Of a stretch of DNA of 64,000 bases, positions 7,692 to 15,689 are shown one piece after another. Where the stretch lies: positions 558,001-622,000 of the forward strand of contig NZ_JAGYPF010000005.1 of the NCBI RefSeq assembly GCF_018343535.1, given 5' to 3'. The DNA comes from Neobacillus rhizophilus. Its GTDB lineage: Bacteria > Bacillota > Bacilli > Bacillales > Cytobacillaceae. The number at the start of each line of letters is the position of its first letter. Within the stretch, counting starts at the first letter, position 1. The translations under genes were made by a program, and so were the position numbers. The notes under the pieces are model-generated. The model worked only from the letters and a program-made list of their open reading frames with translations, was not told the DNA's origin and did not search any database.

Positions 7692-8663
7692 GTGCAAATA
7701 GAAGACGTAATTATTATTGGCGGGGGACCGTGCGGAATGGCGGCTGGGATCGCCTTACAGGAAATAGGGAAAAGCCCGCTTATCATCGAAAAGGGCAACA
7801 TCGTAAACTCTTTATATAACTATCCAACACATCAAACCTTTTTTAGTACCAGTGAAAAATTGGAAATTGGTGATGTCGCTTTTCTAACCGAAAATTATAA
7901 ACCAAAAAGAAATCAAGCTCTAGTCTATTATAGAGAGGTTGCAAAAAGAAAAAAGCTTCGTATTAATCCCTTTGAAAAAGTGACGCAAGTGACAAAAGAC
8001 AATCAATTGTTTACAGTTGTAACAGAAAAGAATACTTATCGTGCCAAATATGTTGTCATAGCCACCGGCTACTATGATAACCCCAATTTTATGAAGGTAC
8101 ATGGTGAGGATCTGCCTAAAGTGTTTCATTATTTTAAAGAAGCGCATCCCTATTTTGACCAGGATGTCTGTGTTATAGGCGGAAAAAATTCCAGTGTAGA
8201 TGCGTCCATAGAGCTTGTAAAGGCGGGTGCGAGAGTAACTGTTTTATATCGTGGAAATGAATATTCTCCAAGTATCAAGCCGTGGATTCTTCCGGAATTT
8301 GAATCCTTGGTCCGGAATGGAGTCATCCACATGGAGTTTAATGCAAATGTCAAAGAAATAACTGAAAATGAGGTCATCTATGTAAAAGAAGGCCAAGGAA
8401 AGACCATAAAAAATGACTTTGTGTTTGCTATGACTGGCTACCACCCAGACCATCAATTCATAAAAAATATGGGAGTGATAATCGACCAAGAATCAGGAAG
8501 GCCGATTTTTAACCCTGAAACGATGGAAACAAACGTAGAGGGGATTTATATCGCAGGGGTATTAGCGGCCGGCAACAATGCAAATGAAATCTTTATCGAA
8601 AATGGAAGATTTCATGGCGGACAAATTGCGAGTTCCATCTTAGAGAAAGAATCAAAAGGGTGA
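7692..8663 (+). CDS. ypdA: Bacillithiol disulfide reductase YpdA (Bdr)
   Basis: A 323-residue FAD/NADPH flavoprotein of the thioredoxin-reductase-like fold. It has an FAD-binding IIGGGPCGMAAG near the N-terminus and an NADPH-binding GGKNSSVDAS in the middle. YpdA reduces oxidised bacillithiol and keeps the pool reduced; the bshA and bshB1 genes are in this same window. I place the start at GTG 7692, nine bases after AAGGAG; the longer frame from ATG 7662 would begin just past the gudB terminator and lacks a ribosome site. The length then matches the family. Confidence 0.9.
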   Translation: MQIEDVIIIGGGPCGMAAGIALQEIGKSPLIIEKGNIVNSLYNYPTHQTFFSTSEKLEIGDVAFLTENYKPKRNQALVYYREVAKRKKLRINPFEKVTQVTKDNQLFTVVTEKNTYRAKYVVIATGYYDNPNFMKVHGEDLPKVFHYFKEAHPYFDQDVCVIGGKNSSVDASIELVKAGARVTVLYRGNEYSPSIKPWILPEFESLVRNGVIHMEFNANVKEITENEVIYVKEGQGKTIKNDFVFAMTGYHPDHQFIKNMGVIIDQESGRPIFNPETMETNVEGIYIAGVLAAGNNANEIFIENGRFHGGQIASSILEKESKG

Positions 8664-8670
8664 TATTACT

Positions 8671-9627
8671 ATGAAAAAGGTTGTTTTGTTAACTACAGGC
8701 GGTACAATTGCAAGCAAGCCAAATAAAGATTCTGGAAAACTTGCATCTGGTGCTTTAACGGGTGAAGAACTGGCCGCTATGTGCCAATTGCCGAATGATA
8801 TTGAAGTCATTGTTGAATCTGTCTTTCAAAAAGCTAGTATTCATATCACTTTTGACGATTTACTTTTATTAAAATCAAAAATTGAGGGCTATTTTAAAGA
8901 TGATACTGTTTGTGGAGTGGTCGTCACACACGGGACAGATACAATGGAAGAAACAGCCTACTTCCTTGATTTGACAATTGCTGATTCCCGTCCAGTTGTA
9001 GTAACCGGATCACAGCGTTCCCCAGAAGATTTGGGGAGTGATGTCTACATTAACCTTAGGCATGCCATCTATTCAGCTTGTTCTAAAGATTTGCATGATG
9101 CCGGGGCAGTTGTCGTTTTTAATGAGCGGATTTTTGCAGCAAGATACGTCAAGAAGGAACACGCATCCAATATTCAGGGGTTTAACTCCTTTGGATTTGG
9201 CTATCTAGGAATCATTGATAACGACCAGGTTCATATTTATCAAAAGCCTATAAAACGGGAATTTTATAAGGTTCTTACAGCTATCCCCCAGGTTGAGATC
9301 ATTAAATGCTATATTGGTGCCGATGGAAAATTTATTAAGGCTGCTAGAGAAGCGGGAGTAAAAGGAATCATCCTCGAGGGGGTGGGGCGCGGCCAGGTTG
9401 CCCCTAAAATGATGGAAGAAATAGAACTGTCAATAAAAGCTGGAATTAAGATGGTCGTTACCACCAGTGCTGAAGAGGGTTCAGTTTACACAACCTATGA
9501 TTACGAGGGCAGTGCCTATGATCTTTATAAAAAGGGAGTCATCCTTGGCAGCGATAATGACTCCAAAAAGGCAAGAATTAAACTTGCTGTTTCGCTAGCA
9601 AGCGGCCTGGAAAATATTCAATATTAA
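8671..9627 (+). CDS. ansA: L-asparaginase
   Basis: A 318-residue type I/II asparaginase that hydrolyses asparagine to aspartate and ammonium. Both nucleophile motifs are present: LTTGGTIAS at the N-terminus and VVTHGTDTMEETAY at about residue 88-100. No signal peptide, so it is cytoplasmic. It starts seven bases after ypdA, suggesting cotranscription. In B. subtilis ansA lies elsewhere next to aspartase, so this location between ypdA and prsW is a local difference. The gene symbol is by function; orthology to B. subtilis ansA is not proven. Confidence 0.88.
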   Translation: MKKVVLLTTGGTIASKPNKDSGKLASGALTGEELAAMCQLPNDIEVIVESVFQKASIHITFDDLLLLKSKIEGYFKDDTVCGVVVTHGTDTMEETAYFLDLTIADSRPVVVTGSQRSPEDLGSDVYINLRHAIYSACSKDLHDAGAVVVFNERIFAARYVKKEHASNIQGFNSFGFGYLGIIDNDQVHIYQKPIKREFYKVLTAIPQVEIIKCYIGADGKFIKAAREAGVKGIILEGVGRGQVAPKMMEEIELSIKAGIKMVVTTSAEEGSVYTTYDYEGSAYDLYKKGVILGSDNDSKKARIKLAVSLASGLENIQY

Positions 9628-9709
9628 TGGAAGCTGGAATAAATCTTTCATTTTCCTTACGTCATTTCCATGTTAGACTTAAGAAAATGGAGTTGAAAAG
9701 AGGTTCATC

Positions 9710-10399
9710 ATGCTGGGAATCTTATCTGCCGGGATCGCTCCCGGCTTGGCCTTGCTAAGTTATTTTTATTTAAAAGATGAATATGAATCTGAGCCTATTC
9801 CCCTTGTTCTTAGAACATTTTTGTATGGTGCGCTGTTGGTATTTCCGATTATGTTTATCCAGCATGTCCTAAAGACAGAGCAATTACTTGATTCAAGCAT
9901 GATTAACGCATTTATCAGTACCGGTTTTCTTGAGGAATTTTTTAAATGGTTTATTGTTTTTTATGCCATTTATCAACATGTTGAATTTGATGAACCATTT
10001 GATGGAATTGTCTATGGTGCGGCAGTTTCCCTTGGTTTTGCTACCGTTGAGAATATTTTTTACCTGATTGCTAACGGCATTGAACATGCCGTAACCCGGG
10101 CGCTGCTTCCGGTCTCCAGTCATGCACTTTTTGGGGTTATAATGGGATTTTATTTTGGCAAGGCAAAGTTTACCGAAGGCAATAAAGCGAAATGGCTTGC
10201 TTTGTCGTTGTTACTCCCATTTGTTCTGCACGGCTTTTACGATTTAATCCTGCTATCTTTAGAAAATTGGCTGCTTATCATATTTCCTTTCATGATCTTT
10301 CTATGGTGGTTTGGACTTAGAAAAGTGAAAAAAGCGAAATTGTTAAGTGCTAACCATTTTAAAAAACAATATTCACTTAAAAAGACCCTTCATCATTGA
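9710..10399 (+). CDS. prsW: Intramembrane protease PrsW
   Basis: A 229-residue polytopic protease that makes the first cut in the anti-sigma factor RsiW in B. subtilis, releasing SigW. The essential paired glutamates are at positions 75-76 (GFLEEFFKW), and conserved His residues lie in SSHALFG and FVLHGFYD (about 138 and 174). Several hydrophobic segments span the protein. It sits just upstream of sleB as in B. subtilis. GAAAAGAGG lies ahead of the ATG. A terminator hairpin begins inside its last codons. Confidence 0.92.
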   Translation: MLGILSAGIAPGLALLSYFYLKDEYESEPIPLVLRTFLYGALLVFPIMFIQHVLKTEQLLDSSMINAFISTGFLEEFFKWFIVFYAIYQHVEFDEPFDGIVYGAAVSLGFATVENIFYLIANGIEHAVTRALLPVSSHALFGVIMGFYFGKAKFTEGNKAKWLALSLLLPFVLHGFYDLILLSLENWLLIIFPFMIFLWWFGLRKVKKAKLLSANHFKKQYSLKKTLHH

Positions 10400-10412
10400 T
10401 GTTGGGTTTTTT
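10385..10412 (+). terminator. Terminator overlapping the end of prsW
   Basis: ACCC-TT-CATCA and TGATG-TT-GGGT form a two-part stem followed by six Ts. The stop codon of prsW lies in the loop side. Confidence 0.7.
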
Positions 10413-10413
10413 C

Positions 10414-10528
10414 AGCTAATAAGAAAGTATAAAATTTTTCCAAATTTTATACTTTCTTAACGCATAAGTGCAACTACGCCTCTGTCTTCGCCCTTACAGG
10501 CTCGCCAATCGACGAGTTTTCTTTATTT
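10414..10528 (+). repeat. Small intergenic repeat, copy 2, with extra palindrome
   Basis: Same element as at 5351 and 62094 (AGCTAAT, then AACTACGCCTCTGTCTTCG, then the CTCGCCAATCGACGAG hairpin and Ts). This copy carries an additional perfect palindrome at 10420-10459: two 18-base arms (TAAGAAAGTATAAAATTT and its complement) around TTCC. Confidence 0.8.
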
Positions 10529-10603
10529 AATTGGAATAAAAACACCATTTAAACAAAAAATAGGATTAATGCAAAAAGATTTACAAATGGGGGTTAATGT
10601 TCC

Positions 10604-11359
10604 ATGTTGAAGAAACCGATTTTAATAAATCTGCTAATCTTATCCCTTTTAATAACGCCGATACCATTCGTGAAAACCAATCAGGTTCAAGCTTTTTCGG
10701 GACAGGTAATCCAGCATGGTGCGGTTGGCACCGATGTCATTGAATTACAAGAAAGGCTCAAACATTTAGGGTTTTTTACAGGGACGGTGGATGGCGTTTT
10801 CGGCTGGAGGACCTATTGGGCATTACGGAATTTCCAGTATGAATTTGGGCTGCCGATTGATGGGATGGCAGGACCAAATACAAAAGCGAAACTCGTGAAG
10901 GCGAGCAAAAACTATAAGGCGGGCAATAATTCTGCGGCAAAACCAAATGCAAAACCGCAAGCACCTGCCAAAAAGCCCACCGCTGCGAACACTCCGGCCG
11001 GTTTTTCACAAAATGATATCCGCTTGATGGCCAATGCCGTTCATGGGGAGTCGAGAGGTGAACCATATATCGGCCAGGTAGCAGTTGCTGCAGTTATTCT
11101 AAACAGGGTACAAAGTGCTTCATTTCCAAATACGGTTTCAGGAGTTATCTTTGAACCGGGAGCATTTACGGCAGTTGCTGATGGACAGATTTGGCTGACC
11201 CCGAATGAAACTTCCAAGAAAGCAGTGATCGATGCGATAAATGGCTGGGACCCTACCGGCGAAGCCTTGTATTATTTTAATCCGGCAACGGCAACGAGCG
11301 GATGGATCTGGGGAAGACCGCAAATTAAAAAAATTGGCCAACATATTTTTTGCAAGTAG
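10604..11359 (+). CDS. sleB: Spore cortex-lytic enzyme SleB
   Basis: A 251-residue exported germination enzyme, a lytic transglycosylase acting on cortex peptidoglycan that contains muramic lactam. It has a signal peptide (about 1-30), a peptidoglycan-binding domain (about 38-98), an Ala/Pro/Lys/Asn linker (about 102-132), and a C-terminal hydrolase domain beginning near residue 136 with the catalytic Glu149 in NAVHGESRGEP. It is followed 12 bases later by ypeB, its required partner for stability and localisation in the spore. In B. subtilis the pair is forespore-expressed under sigma-G. Confidence 0.95.
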   Translation: MLKKPILINLLILSLLITPIPFVKTNQVQAFSGQVIQHGAVGTDVIELQERLKHLGFFTGTVDGVFGWRTYWALRNFQYEFGLPIDGMAGPNTKAKLVKASKNYKAGNNSAAKPNAKPQAPAKKPTAANTPAGFSQNDIRLMANAVHGESRGEPYIGQVAVAAVILNRVQSASFPNTVSGVIFEPGAFTAVADGQIWLTPNETSKKAVIDAINGWDPTGEALYYFNPATATSGWIWGRPQIKKIGQHIFCK

Positions 11360-11371
11360 AGGTGAAGACAG

Positions 11372-12721
11372 TTGATTAGAGGAATATTGATTGGCGTTCT
11401 CGCGATAGCTATTGCGGGTACTGCCTACTGGGGTTACCAGGAACATCAAGAGAAAAACGCGGTGCTTTTAAATGCAGAAAACAATTATCAACGGGCGTTC
11501 CATAATCTTACTTATCGAATGGACCTTTTAAATGACAAAATTGGCACAACACTTGCTATGAACTCAAGAAGTTCGTTATCGCCGTCGCTAATTGAAGTTT
11601 GGAGACTCACGTCACAGGCGCACAGCGATGTTGGGCAGCTTCCATTGACGCTGCTGCCATTTAATAAAACAGAGGAATTTCTTGCGAATATCGGAAACTT
11701 CAGCTATCGGACTGCCGCCAGGGATTTGGATAAGGAGCCCCTTTCTGAGCAGGAGTACGAAACGTTGAAGTCCCTTTATAAGCAATCCGGTCAAATCCAG
11801 TCCGAGCTTAGAAAAGTCCAGCATATGGTACTAAAGAATAATTTGCGCTGGATGGATGTTGAGCTTGCCCTGGCCTCAGGTAAGGAAAATACAGATAACA
11901 CGATTATTGACGGTTTCAAAACGGTTGAGAAAACCGTCAGCGGCTATGAAGAAACTGCCCAGGGGCTTACCTTAACAAATTTGCAAAAAAAGGATGAAAA
12001 CTATAAAAAAATTAAAGGGAAATCCATTACAAAGCAAGAGGCAGCTGACATTGCGAAAAAATATATGAAAATTGACGACAATGCCGATGTGAAGGTCACC
12101 AAAAATGGCAAAGGGTCTGACTATGGCTTTTACAGTGTTTCCGTAAGGAATAACCAAACTGGTCAGGAAGCTAGTATGGACATTACCAAAAAGGCCGGCC
12201 ATCCCATTTGGTTTATGAACAACCGCCCGATCGATAAGCAGGCCATCAGTTTGAATGATGCCAATAATAAAGCACTTGCTTTTTTAAAAGAAACCGGCTT
12301 TAAAGACTTAGAGACTTTTGAAAGTTTTCAATATGATAATGTTGGTGTCTTTAATTTTGTCACCACAACTAATGGGGTCAGAATCTATCCGGAATCGGTA
12401 AAGGTTAAGGTTGCACTAGATAATGGCGATATTGTCGGGGTTTCTGCGGAGGATTACTTAAAGTCCTTTCAAACAAGAAATTTAGATAAACCAACCATTA
12501 CACTTGAAGATGCTAGAAAGAAAGTGAACCCAAATTTAAAGGTGATGGAGGACCGTCTTGCTGTTGTCATCAATGATTTAAATGAGGAAGTATTATGTTA
12601 CGAATTTCTTGGGACAATGGGAGAAGATACTTACCGCATTTTTATTAATGCAAAAACAGGTATGGAAGAAAAAGTGGATAAACTCAAAAATGCGGAAAAT
12701 ATGTATGAAGGTGTTTTATAA
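11372..12721 (+). CDS. ypeB: Germination protein YpeB
   Basis: A 449-residue protein needed for SleB to accumulate in spores. An N-terminal signal/anchor (about 1-22) precedes a helical region, and the C-terminal half carries PepSY-type repeats (for example KQEAADIAKKYM and ENANNK-like segments). The start is TTG at 11372, preceded by AGAGGTGAAG. Operon partner of sleB. Its terminator is directly followed by a group II intron, and the next B. subtilis gene, ypfA, is not present here. Confidence 0.94.
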   Translation: MIRGILIGVLAIAIAGTAYWGYQEHQEKNAVLLNAENNYQRAFHNLTYRMDLLNDKIGTTLAMNSRSSLSPSLIEVWRLTSQAHSDVGQLPLTLLPFNKTEEFLANIGNFSYRTAARDLDKEPLSEQEYETLKSLYKQSGQIQSELRKVQHMVLKNNLRWMDVELALASGKENTDNTIIDGFKTVEKTVSGYEETAQGLTLTNLQKKDENYKKIKGKSITKQEAADIAKKYMKIDDNADVKVTKNGKGSDYGFYSVSVRNNQTGQEASMDITKKAGHPIWFMNNRPIDKQAISLNDANNKALAFLKETGFKDLETFESFQYDNVGVFNFVTTTNGVRIYPESVKVKVALDNGDIVGVSAEDYLKSFQTRNLDKPTITLEDARKKVNPNLKVMEDRLAVVINDLNEEVLCYEFLGTMGEDTYRIFINAKTGMEEKVDKLKNAENMYEGVL

Positions 12722-12747
12722 GGAAAAGCGCTTGCTTTTCCTTTCTA
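12720..12747 (+). terminator. Terminator after ypeB
   Basis: A perfect 10-bp stem AAGGAAAAGC / GCTTTTCCTT around GCTT, then TCTATATT. It begins at the ypeB stop codon and lies immediately before the intron boundary. Confidence 0.82.
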
Positions 12748-13283
12748 TATTGCGTGCCCAGCAAGCCGTTAATTGCTAATTGGTGAAAGTCCAATCTGAG
12801 TAAGTACTAAGACGCTCAGTAGCTGACAGGCAACTGGTGAAGAAACTCTAAGGTTGAAGCCCTGTGACAAAGTAACTCTCTAGCAGAGTGCGAGCAAACT
12901 AACAGGTTGTAACATTAAGTGAATCCTGCCGTCTCGTCAAAGGAACCCACCGTCGGTGGCTAAAGAGAAGTCGAGCCTTGAGTATATGGGCGAAGACCAT
13001 GGAAGGTGTGAAGAACTTGGGAAAGCAGCACCAAGGAATCTCTCGGGGTAAGGGGAGCGACATGTTAGGAAAGTAATTAACGGAACTGGGGATACCCTCC
13101 TCGTCACTTTCATACGAAAGTAAAGCAGAAACCTATAAGTGTAAACGAAGTGGTGAATGGATGAGAGGGAGTCGGAGGGGGTCATAGTACCAATGATGAC
13201 AATGACAACATAACATTGTCTAGGGAAGGACGGCAAAAGCCAATACCCTACTTCGTTCATATGTTGGAAGGAGGTAAGAGTCA

Positions 13284-14585
13284 GTGAATGCCAAGAAAAT
13301 GGCTAACTACACCAATAAAGTAAAAGCTCAAGAACTCTGGAAGACGTTATATCTTTGTGCCAAGGAAAACACTAGCCGTAGATTTCATGCTTTATATGAC
13401 AAAATTTATCGTCCTGATATCCTATGGGAAGCCTGGCAACGTGTGAAACGAAAGAAAGGCAGTGGGGGCGTAGATGGACAATCGATTGTAAATATCGTCG
13501 AGGAATACGGAGAGAAGAAGTTCTTGAACGAACTCTACCTAGAGTTGAAAGAGAACAGATATCATCCCAATCCAGTCCTAAGAACCTACATACCAAAGGA
13601 TGACGGGAAGAAACGTCCATTAGGAATCCCAACCATTAAAGATAGAGTTGCACAAATGGCTACTAAGATGGTTATTGAACCTATTTTTGAGGCTGACTTT
13701 CATGATTGCTCATTTGGTTTTCGTCCTAAACGTAATGCTCATCAAGCCATGGCAAAGATACGAAAAGCGAGTAAGAAATGTTTTTGGGTAGTAGACGTCG
13801 ATATCCAAGGATATTTTGATAACATCAACCAAGATAAATTGATGAAATTGGTCGAACAACGTATCAGTGACCGCAGAGTTCTAAAGCTAATTCGTAAGTG
13901 GCTGAAGGCGGGCATCATGGAAGAAGGTAAGATTAGAAATCCGATTTCTGGAACACCGCAAGGTGGTGTTATCTCCCCGCTGTTAGCGAATATCTATTTA
14001 AACACAATGGATAAAATTTGGGAGAAGCGATTTAATCATTTAGGTGAACTGGTCAGGTATGCGGATGACTTCGTCATCATGTGCAACACTAAACAACATG
14101 CACTTAAAAGCATTAAAGTTATTCAAGCAATAATGGGAAAACTGGACCTTTCAATTAATCGAGATAAATCAAGATTGGTTCATCTTTGGGATGATATAGA
14201 GGGTTTTGACTTCTTAGGATTTCATAATAGGAAGTTTCCAATCCGTCGGAAAGGCGGTTACACATTATTTGTGATGTCACACATCCCGAAAAAGAACGCA
14301 ATGAAGAAAATGCGTGCAAAAATTAAGGCATACACTGAGCCAAGGGCAAAATTGTACATGGATATTCATGACTTGGTGATCGGATTAAACAAGAAACTAC
14401 AAGGTTTCAAAAATTACTATCTCATATCACTTAATGCAAAGAAATGGCTTAATCGGATTGATTGGTATGTGTTAGAACGCCTAACATTATTCTATAACAA
14501 GAAAAGAAATAGTCGTATGAAACATGGGAATTTAATAGACGTACGAAAAGAAATTGGTCATTTATTAGTGAAATTGGCTAGTTAG
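13284..14585 (+). CDS. ltrA: Group II intron reverse transcriptase/maturase
   Basis: A 433-residue LtrA-type protein that reverse-transcribes the intron and aids its splicing. RT motifs are clear: GGVDG, RPLGIPTIKDR, FGFRPKRNAHQA, VDIQGYFDNI, GTPQGGVISPLLANIYL, and the catalytic YADD at 259-262. The C-terminus carries a maturase domain (LQGFKNYY, WLNRIDWYVLERL). No HNH or other endonuclease motif follows. The start is GTG at 13284 after GGAAGGAGG. The frame is intact, so the element may be active. The symbol is generic. Confidence 0.93.
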   Translation: MNAKKMANYTNKVKAQELWKTLYLCAKENTSRRFHALYDKIYRPDILWEAWQRVKRKKGSGGVDGQSIVNIVEEYGEKKFLNELYLELKENRYHPNPVLRTYIPKDDGKKRPLGIPTIKDRVAQMATKMVIEPIFEADFHDCSFGFRPKRNAHQAMAKIRKASKKCFWVVDVDIQGYFDNINQDKLMKLVEQRISDRRVLKLIRKWLKAGIMEEGKIRNPISGTPQGGVISPLLANIYLNTMDKIWEKRFNHLGELVRYADDFVIMCNTKQHALKSIKVIQAIMGKLDLSINRDKSRLVHLWDDIEGFDFLGFHNRKFPIRRKGGYTLFVMSHIPKKNAMKKMRAKIKAYTEPRAKLYMDIHDLVIGLNKKLQGFKNYYLISLNAKKWLNRIDWYVLERLTLFYNKKRNSRMKHGNLIDVRKEIGHLLVKLAS

Positions 14586-14616
14586 TCTCCGTAAAGCCAA
14601 AGAAAGAAGAACGTCG

Positions 14617-14652
14617 GAAAGCCGTATGAGGGAAAACTTCACGTACGGTTTG
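14617..14652 (+). ncRNA. Intron domain V
   Basis: Hairpin with the left arm AGCCGTATGAGGG and right arm CACGTACGGTT, the strongly conserved catalytic domain of group II introns, including the AGC triad. It lies 32 bases after the RT stop codon. Confidence 0.8.
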
Positions 14653-14788
14653 ATGAGGAGGAACTGAAAGTAAAAGAGATAGCCGAAAGGCTATCCCTCT
14701 GAAATCAGTTTCTTACTCTACTGGTGCGCTATTGAGAATAAAATATCGAATCAGCCCCCATAATAGGAATAACTTGGTTTTGGGGTGA

Positions 14789-14974
14789 ATGGATTTGGAG
14801 AAAATCGAAAAAATTTTAATGAAGATAATCATCATACAATTTCTGTTTTTACTTCTAACGCAATTTTTTTTGCATCAACTTGATACGCTGCCGGAATTGC
14901 AGCAGCTAACCAAATACGAAGGCGTCAACGAAAATTCCATCACCGAAATACTCCAGACCTTTCAAGGAAACTAA
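14789..14974 (+). CDS. ypfB: YpfB-like small membrane protein (DUF5359)
   Basis: A 61-residue protein with a basic N-terminus, one hydrophobic segment (about 11-28) and a polar tail, fitting the short YpfB/DUF5359 family, and sitting upstream of cmk as ypfB does. TGGGGTGA lies very close to ATG 14789; TTG 14795 would give better spacing, so the true start could be two codons later. Function unknown. It is separated from cmk by 715 bp of repeats, whereas it is normally close to it. Confidence 0.65.
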   Translation: MDLEKIEKILMKIIIIQFLFLLLTQFFLHQLDTLPELQQLTKYEGVNENSITEILQTFQGN

Positions 14975-14994
14975 AGATTTATTAATTGATTGTC

Positions 14995-15140
14995 TCTGCT
15001 AAAGGGCCTGTTGATTTCCGCTCCAGGCACTCGCTTTCCGCGGGGAGGTCCTGGAGCCTCCTCGGCGCTATGCGCCAGTGGGGTCTCCAGTGACCTCTCG
15101 ATACCGCAAGAGTCGAGTGCCCTCTGCTCCAATCAACAGG
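14995..15140 (+). repeat. GC-rich interspersed repeat (family II), copy a
   Basis: Begins CTGCTAAAGGGCCTGTTGATT, then TCCGCTCC, and ends GCTCCAATCAACAGGG; overall an imperfect palindrome with inner GGAGGTCCTGGAGCCTCC and GGTCTCCAGTGACCTC blocks. Copy b at 53979-54128 is nearly identical; copy c at 40001-40150 is in reverse orientation. Confidence 0.85.
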
Positions 15141-15167
15141 GATGCAAACCAACCTTAGGATTGCAAC

Positions 15168-15210
15168 ACAATTTTTCCAAAATTGCTGTGTGTTGCAATT
15201 CTTTTTTTTA
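15168..15210 (+). terminator. Long hairpin with T run after repeat copy a
   Basis: ATTGCAACACA pairs with TGTGTTGCAAT around an AT-rich inner stem and is followed by TTTTTTTT. A related hairpin (ATTGTAACACACA) follows repeat copy b at the same distance, so it seems to belong to the repeat unit. Confidence 0.65.
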
Positions 15211-15480
15211 GCAGGCAGTTAGAAATGCCTGCTATTGGACATTTTAACACCTAACACGATCCTTTTTGTCTATTAGAAGCGTTCTGTTAGACATTTTTAC
15301 ATTAATAACCACCCGTTTTGACCAATAGAAGTATTCTATTGGACATTTTAACACCTAACACGATCTGTTTTGTCCATTAGATGCCTCCTATTGGACATTT
15401 TCACTCAAAGCCGCGACTGTTTTGTCTTTAAGAAACCTTCTATTGGACATTTTCCATTCGGATTCCTTCCCATTTGTCCT
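15211..15480 (+). repeat. 52-bp tandem array forming serial hairpins
   Basis: Units start with TATTGGACATTTT at 15233, 15285 (variant TGTTAGACATTTT), 15337, 15389 and 15441; the first four are exactly 52 bases and the fifth is cut at about 40. A part-unit with hairpin GCAGGCA/TGCCTGC precedes. Each junction can fold, for example CCAATAGAA (15322-15330) with TTCTATTGG (15334-15342). Arms vary with at least one compensatory change (TCTA/TAGA versus TCCA/TGGA). There are no unique spacers, so it is not a CRISPR. Confidence 0.9.
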
Positions 15481-15581
15481 GAAAAGCTTATATATTAATA
15501 AATATATAAACAAAAATTAATGCCATGAATTTTTAAATAAAGTAAAAAATTAGAAGCTATCGTTAGTTTCTCTACAATCTG

Positions 15582-15606
15582 AGCAGGCTTGCCTGCTTTT
15601 TTTGAT
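15582..15606 (+). terminator. Hairpin terminator upstream of cmk
   Basis: AGCAGGC-TT-GCCTGCT stem followed by seven Ts. It closes the repeat-rich gap before the cmk promoter. Confidence 0.75.
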
Positions 15607-15643
15607 TTAATGGATTAAATTAAGGAAGGATTCCATTCTCTTA

Positions 15644-15652
15644 TGGTAAAAT
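15644..15652 (+). promoter_or_regulatory. Extended -10 candidate for cmk
   Basis: TGG-TAAAAT, an extended -10 form, about 38 bases before the cmk start. No good -35 is visible. Confidence 0.4.
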
Positions 15653-15689
15653 AGAAATAGACAACTTTAGATATTCATTAGGAGGACTT

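Larger units (their letters stand above)
12754..14721 (+). mobile_element. Group II intron with encoded reverse transcriptase
   Basis: A retroelement of about 1.97 kb. The proposed 5' end is GTGCCCAGC at 12754 and the 3' end the AC of CTCTAC near 14721; both are by eye. About 530 bases of structured leader precede the ORF (13284-14585). Downstream, 14617-14652 shows a domain V hairpin (AGCCGTATGAGGG, then CACGTACGGTT), and a domain VI-like stem follows. The site lies just after the ypeB terminator hairpin, as expected for class IIC introns, and the ORF lacks an evident endonuclease domain, also consistent with that class. Confidence 0.85.
14975..15689. other. 715-bp repeat-rich gap upstream of cmk
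   Basis: Contains, in order, a 146-bp GC-rich repeat (14995-15140), a long hairpin with T run (15168-15210), a 52-bp tandem array (15211-15480), an AT-rich stretch, a terminator (15582-15606) and the cmk promoter region. I see no credible coding sequence. An open frame at 14990-15211 simply reads through the repeat. Confidence 0.75.

Noticed and set aside
14990-15211. 73-residue frame after ypfB
   Set aside because: It reads through a non-coding GC-rich repeat and its terminator; the same repeat elsewhere lacks the frame.
15211-15480. CRISPR array
   Set aside because: Units are contiguous and degenerate, with no unique spacers and no cas genes nearby.
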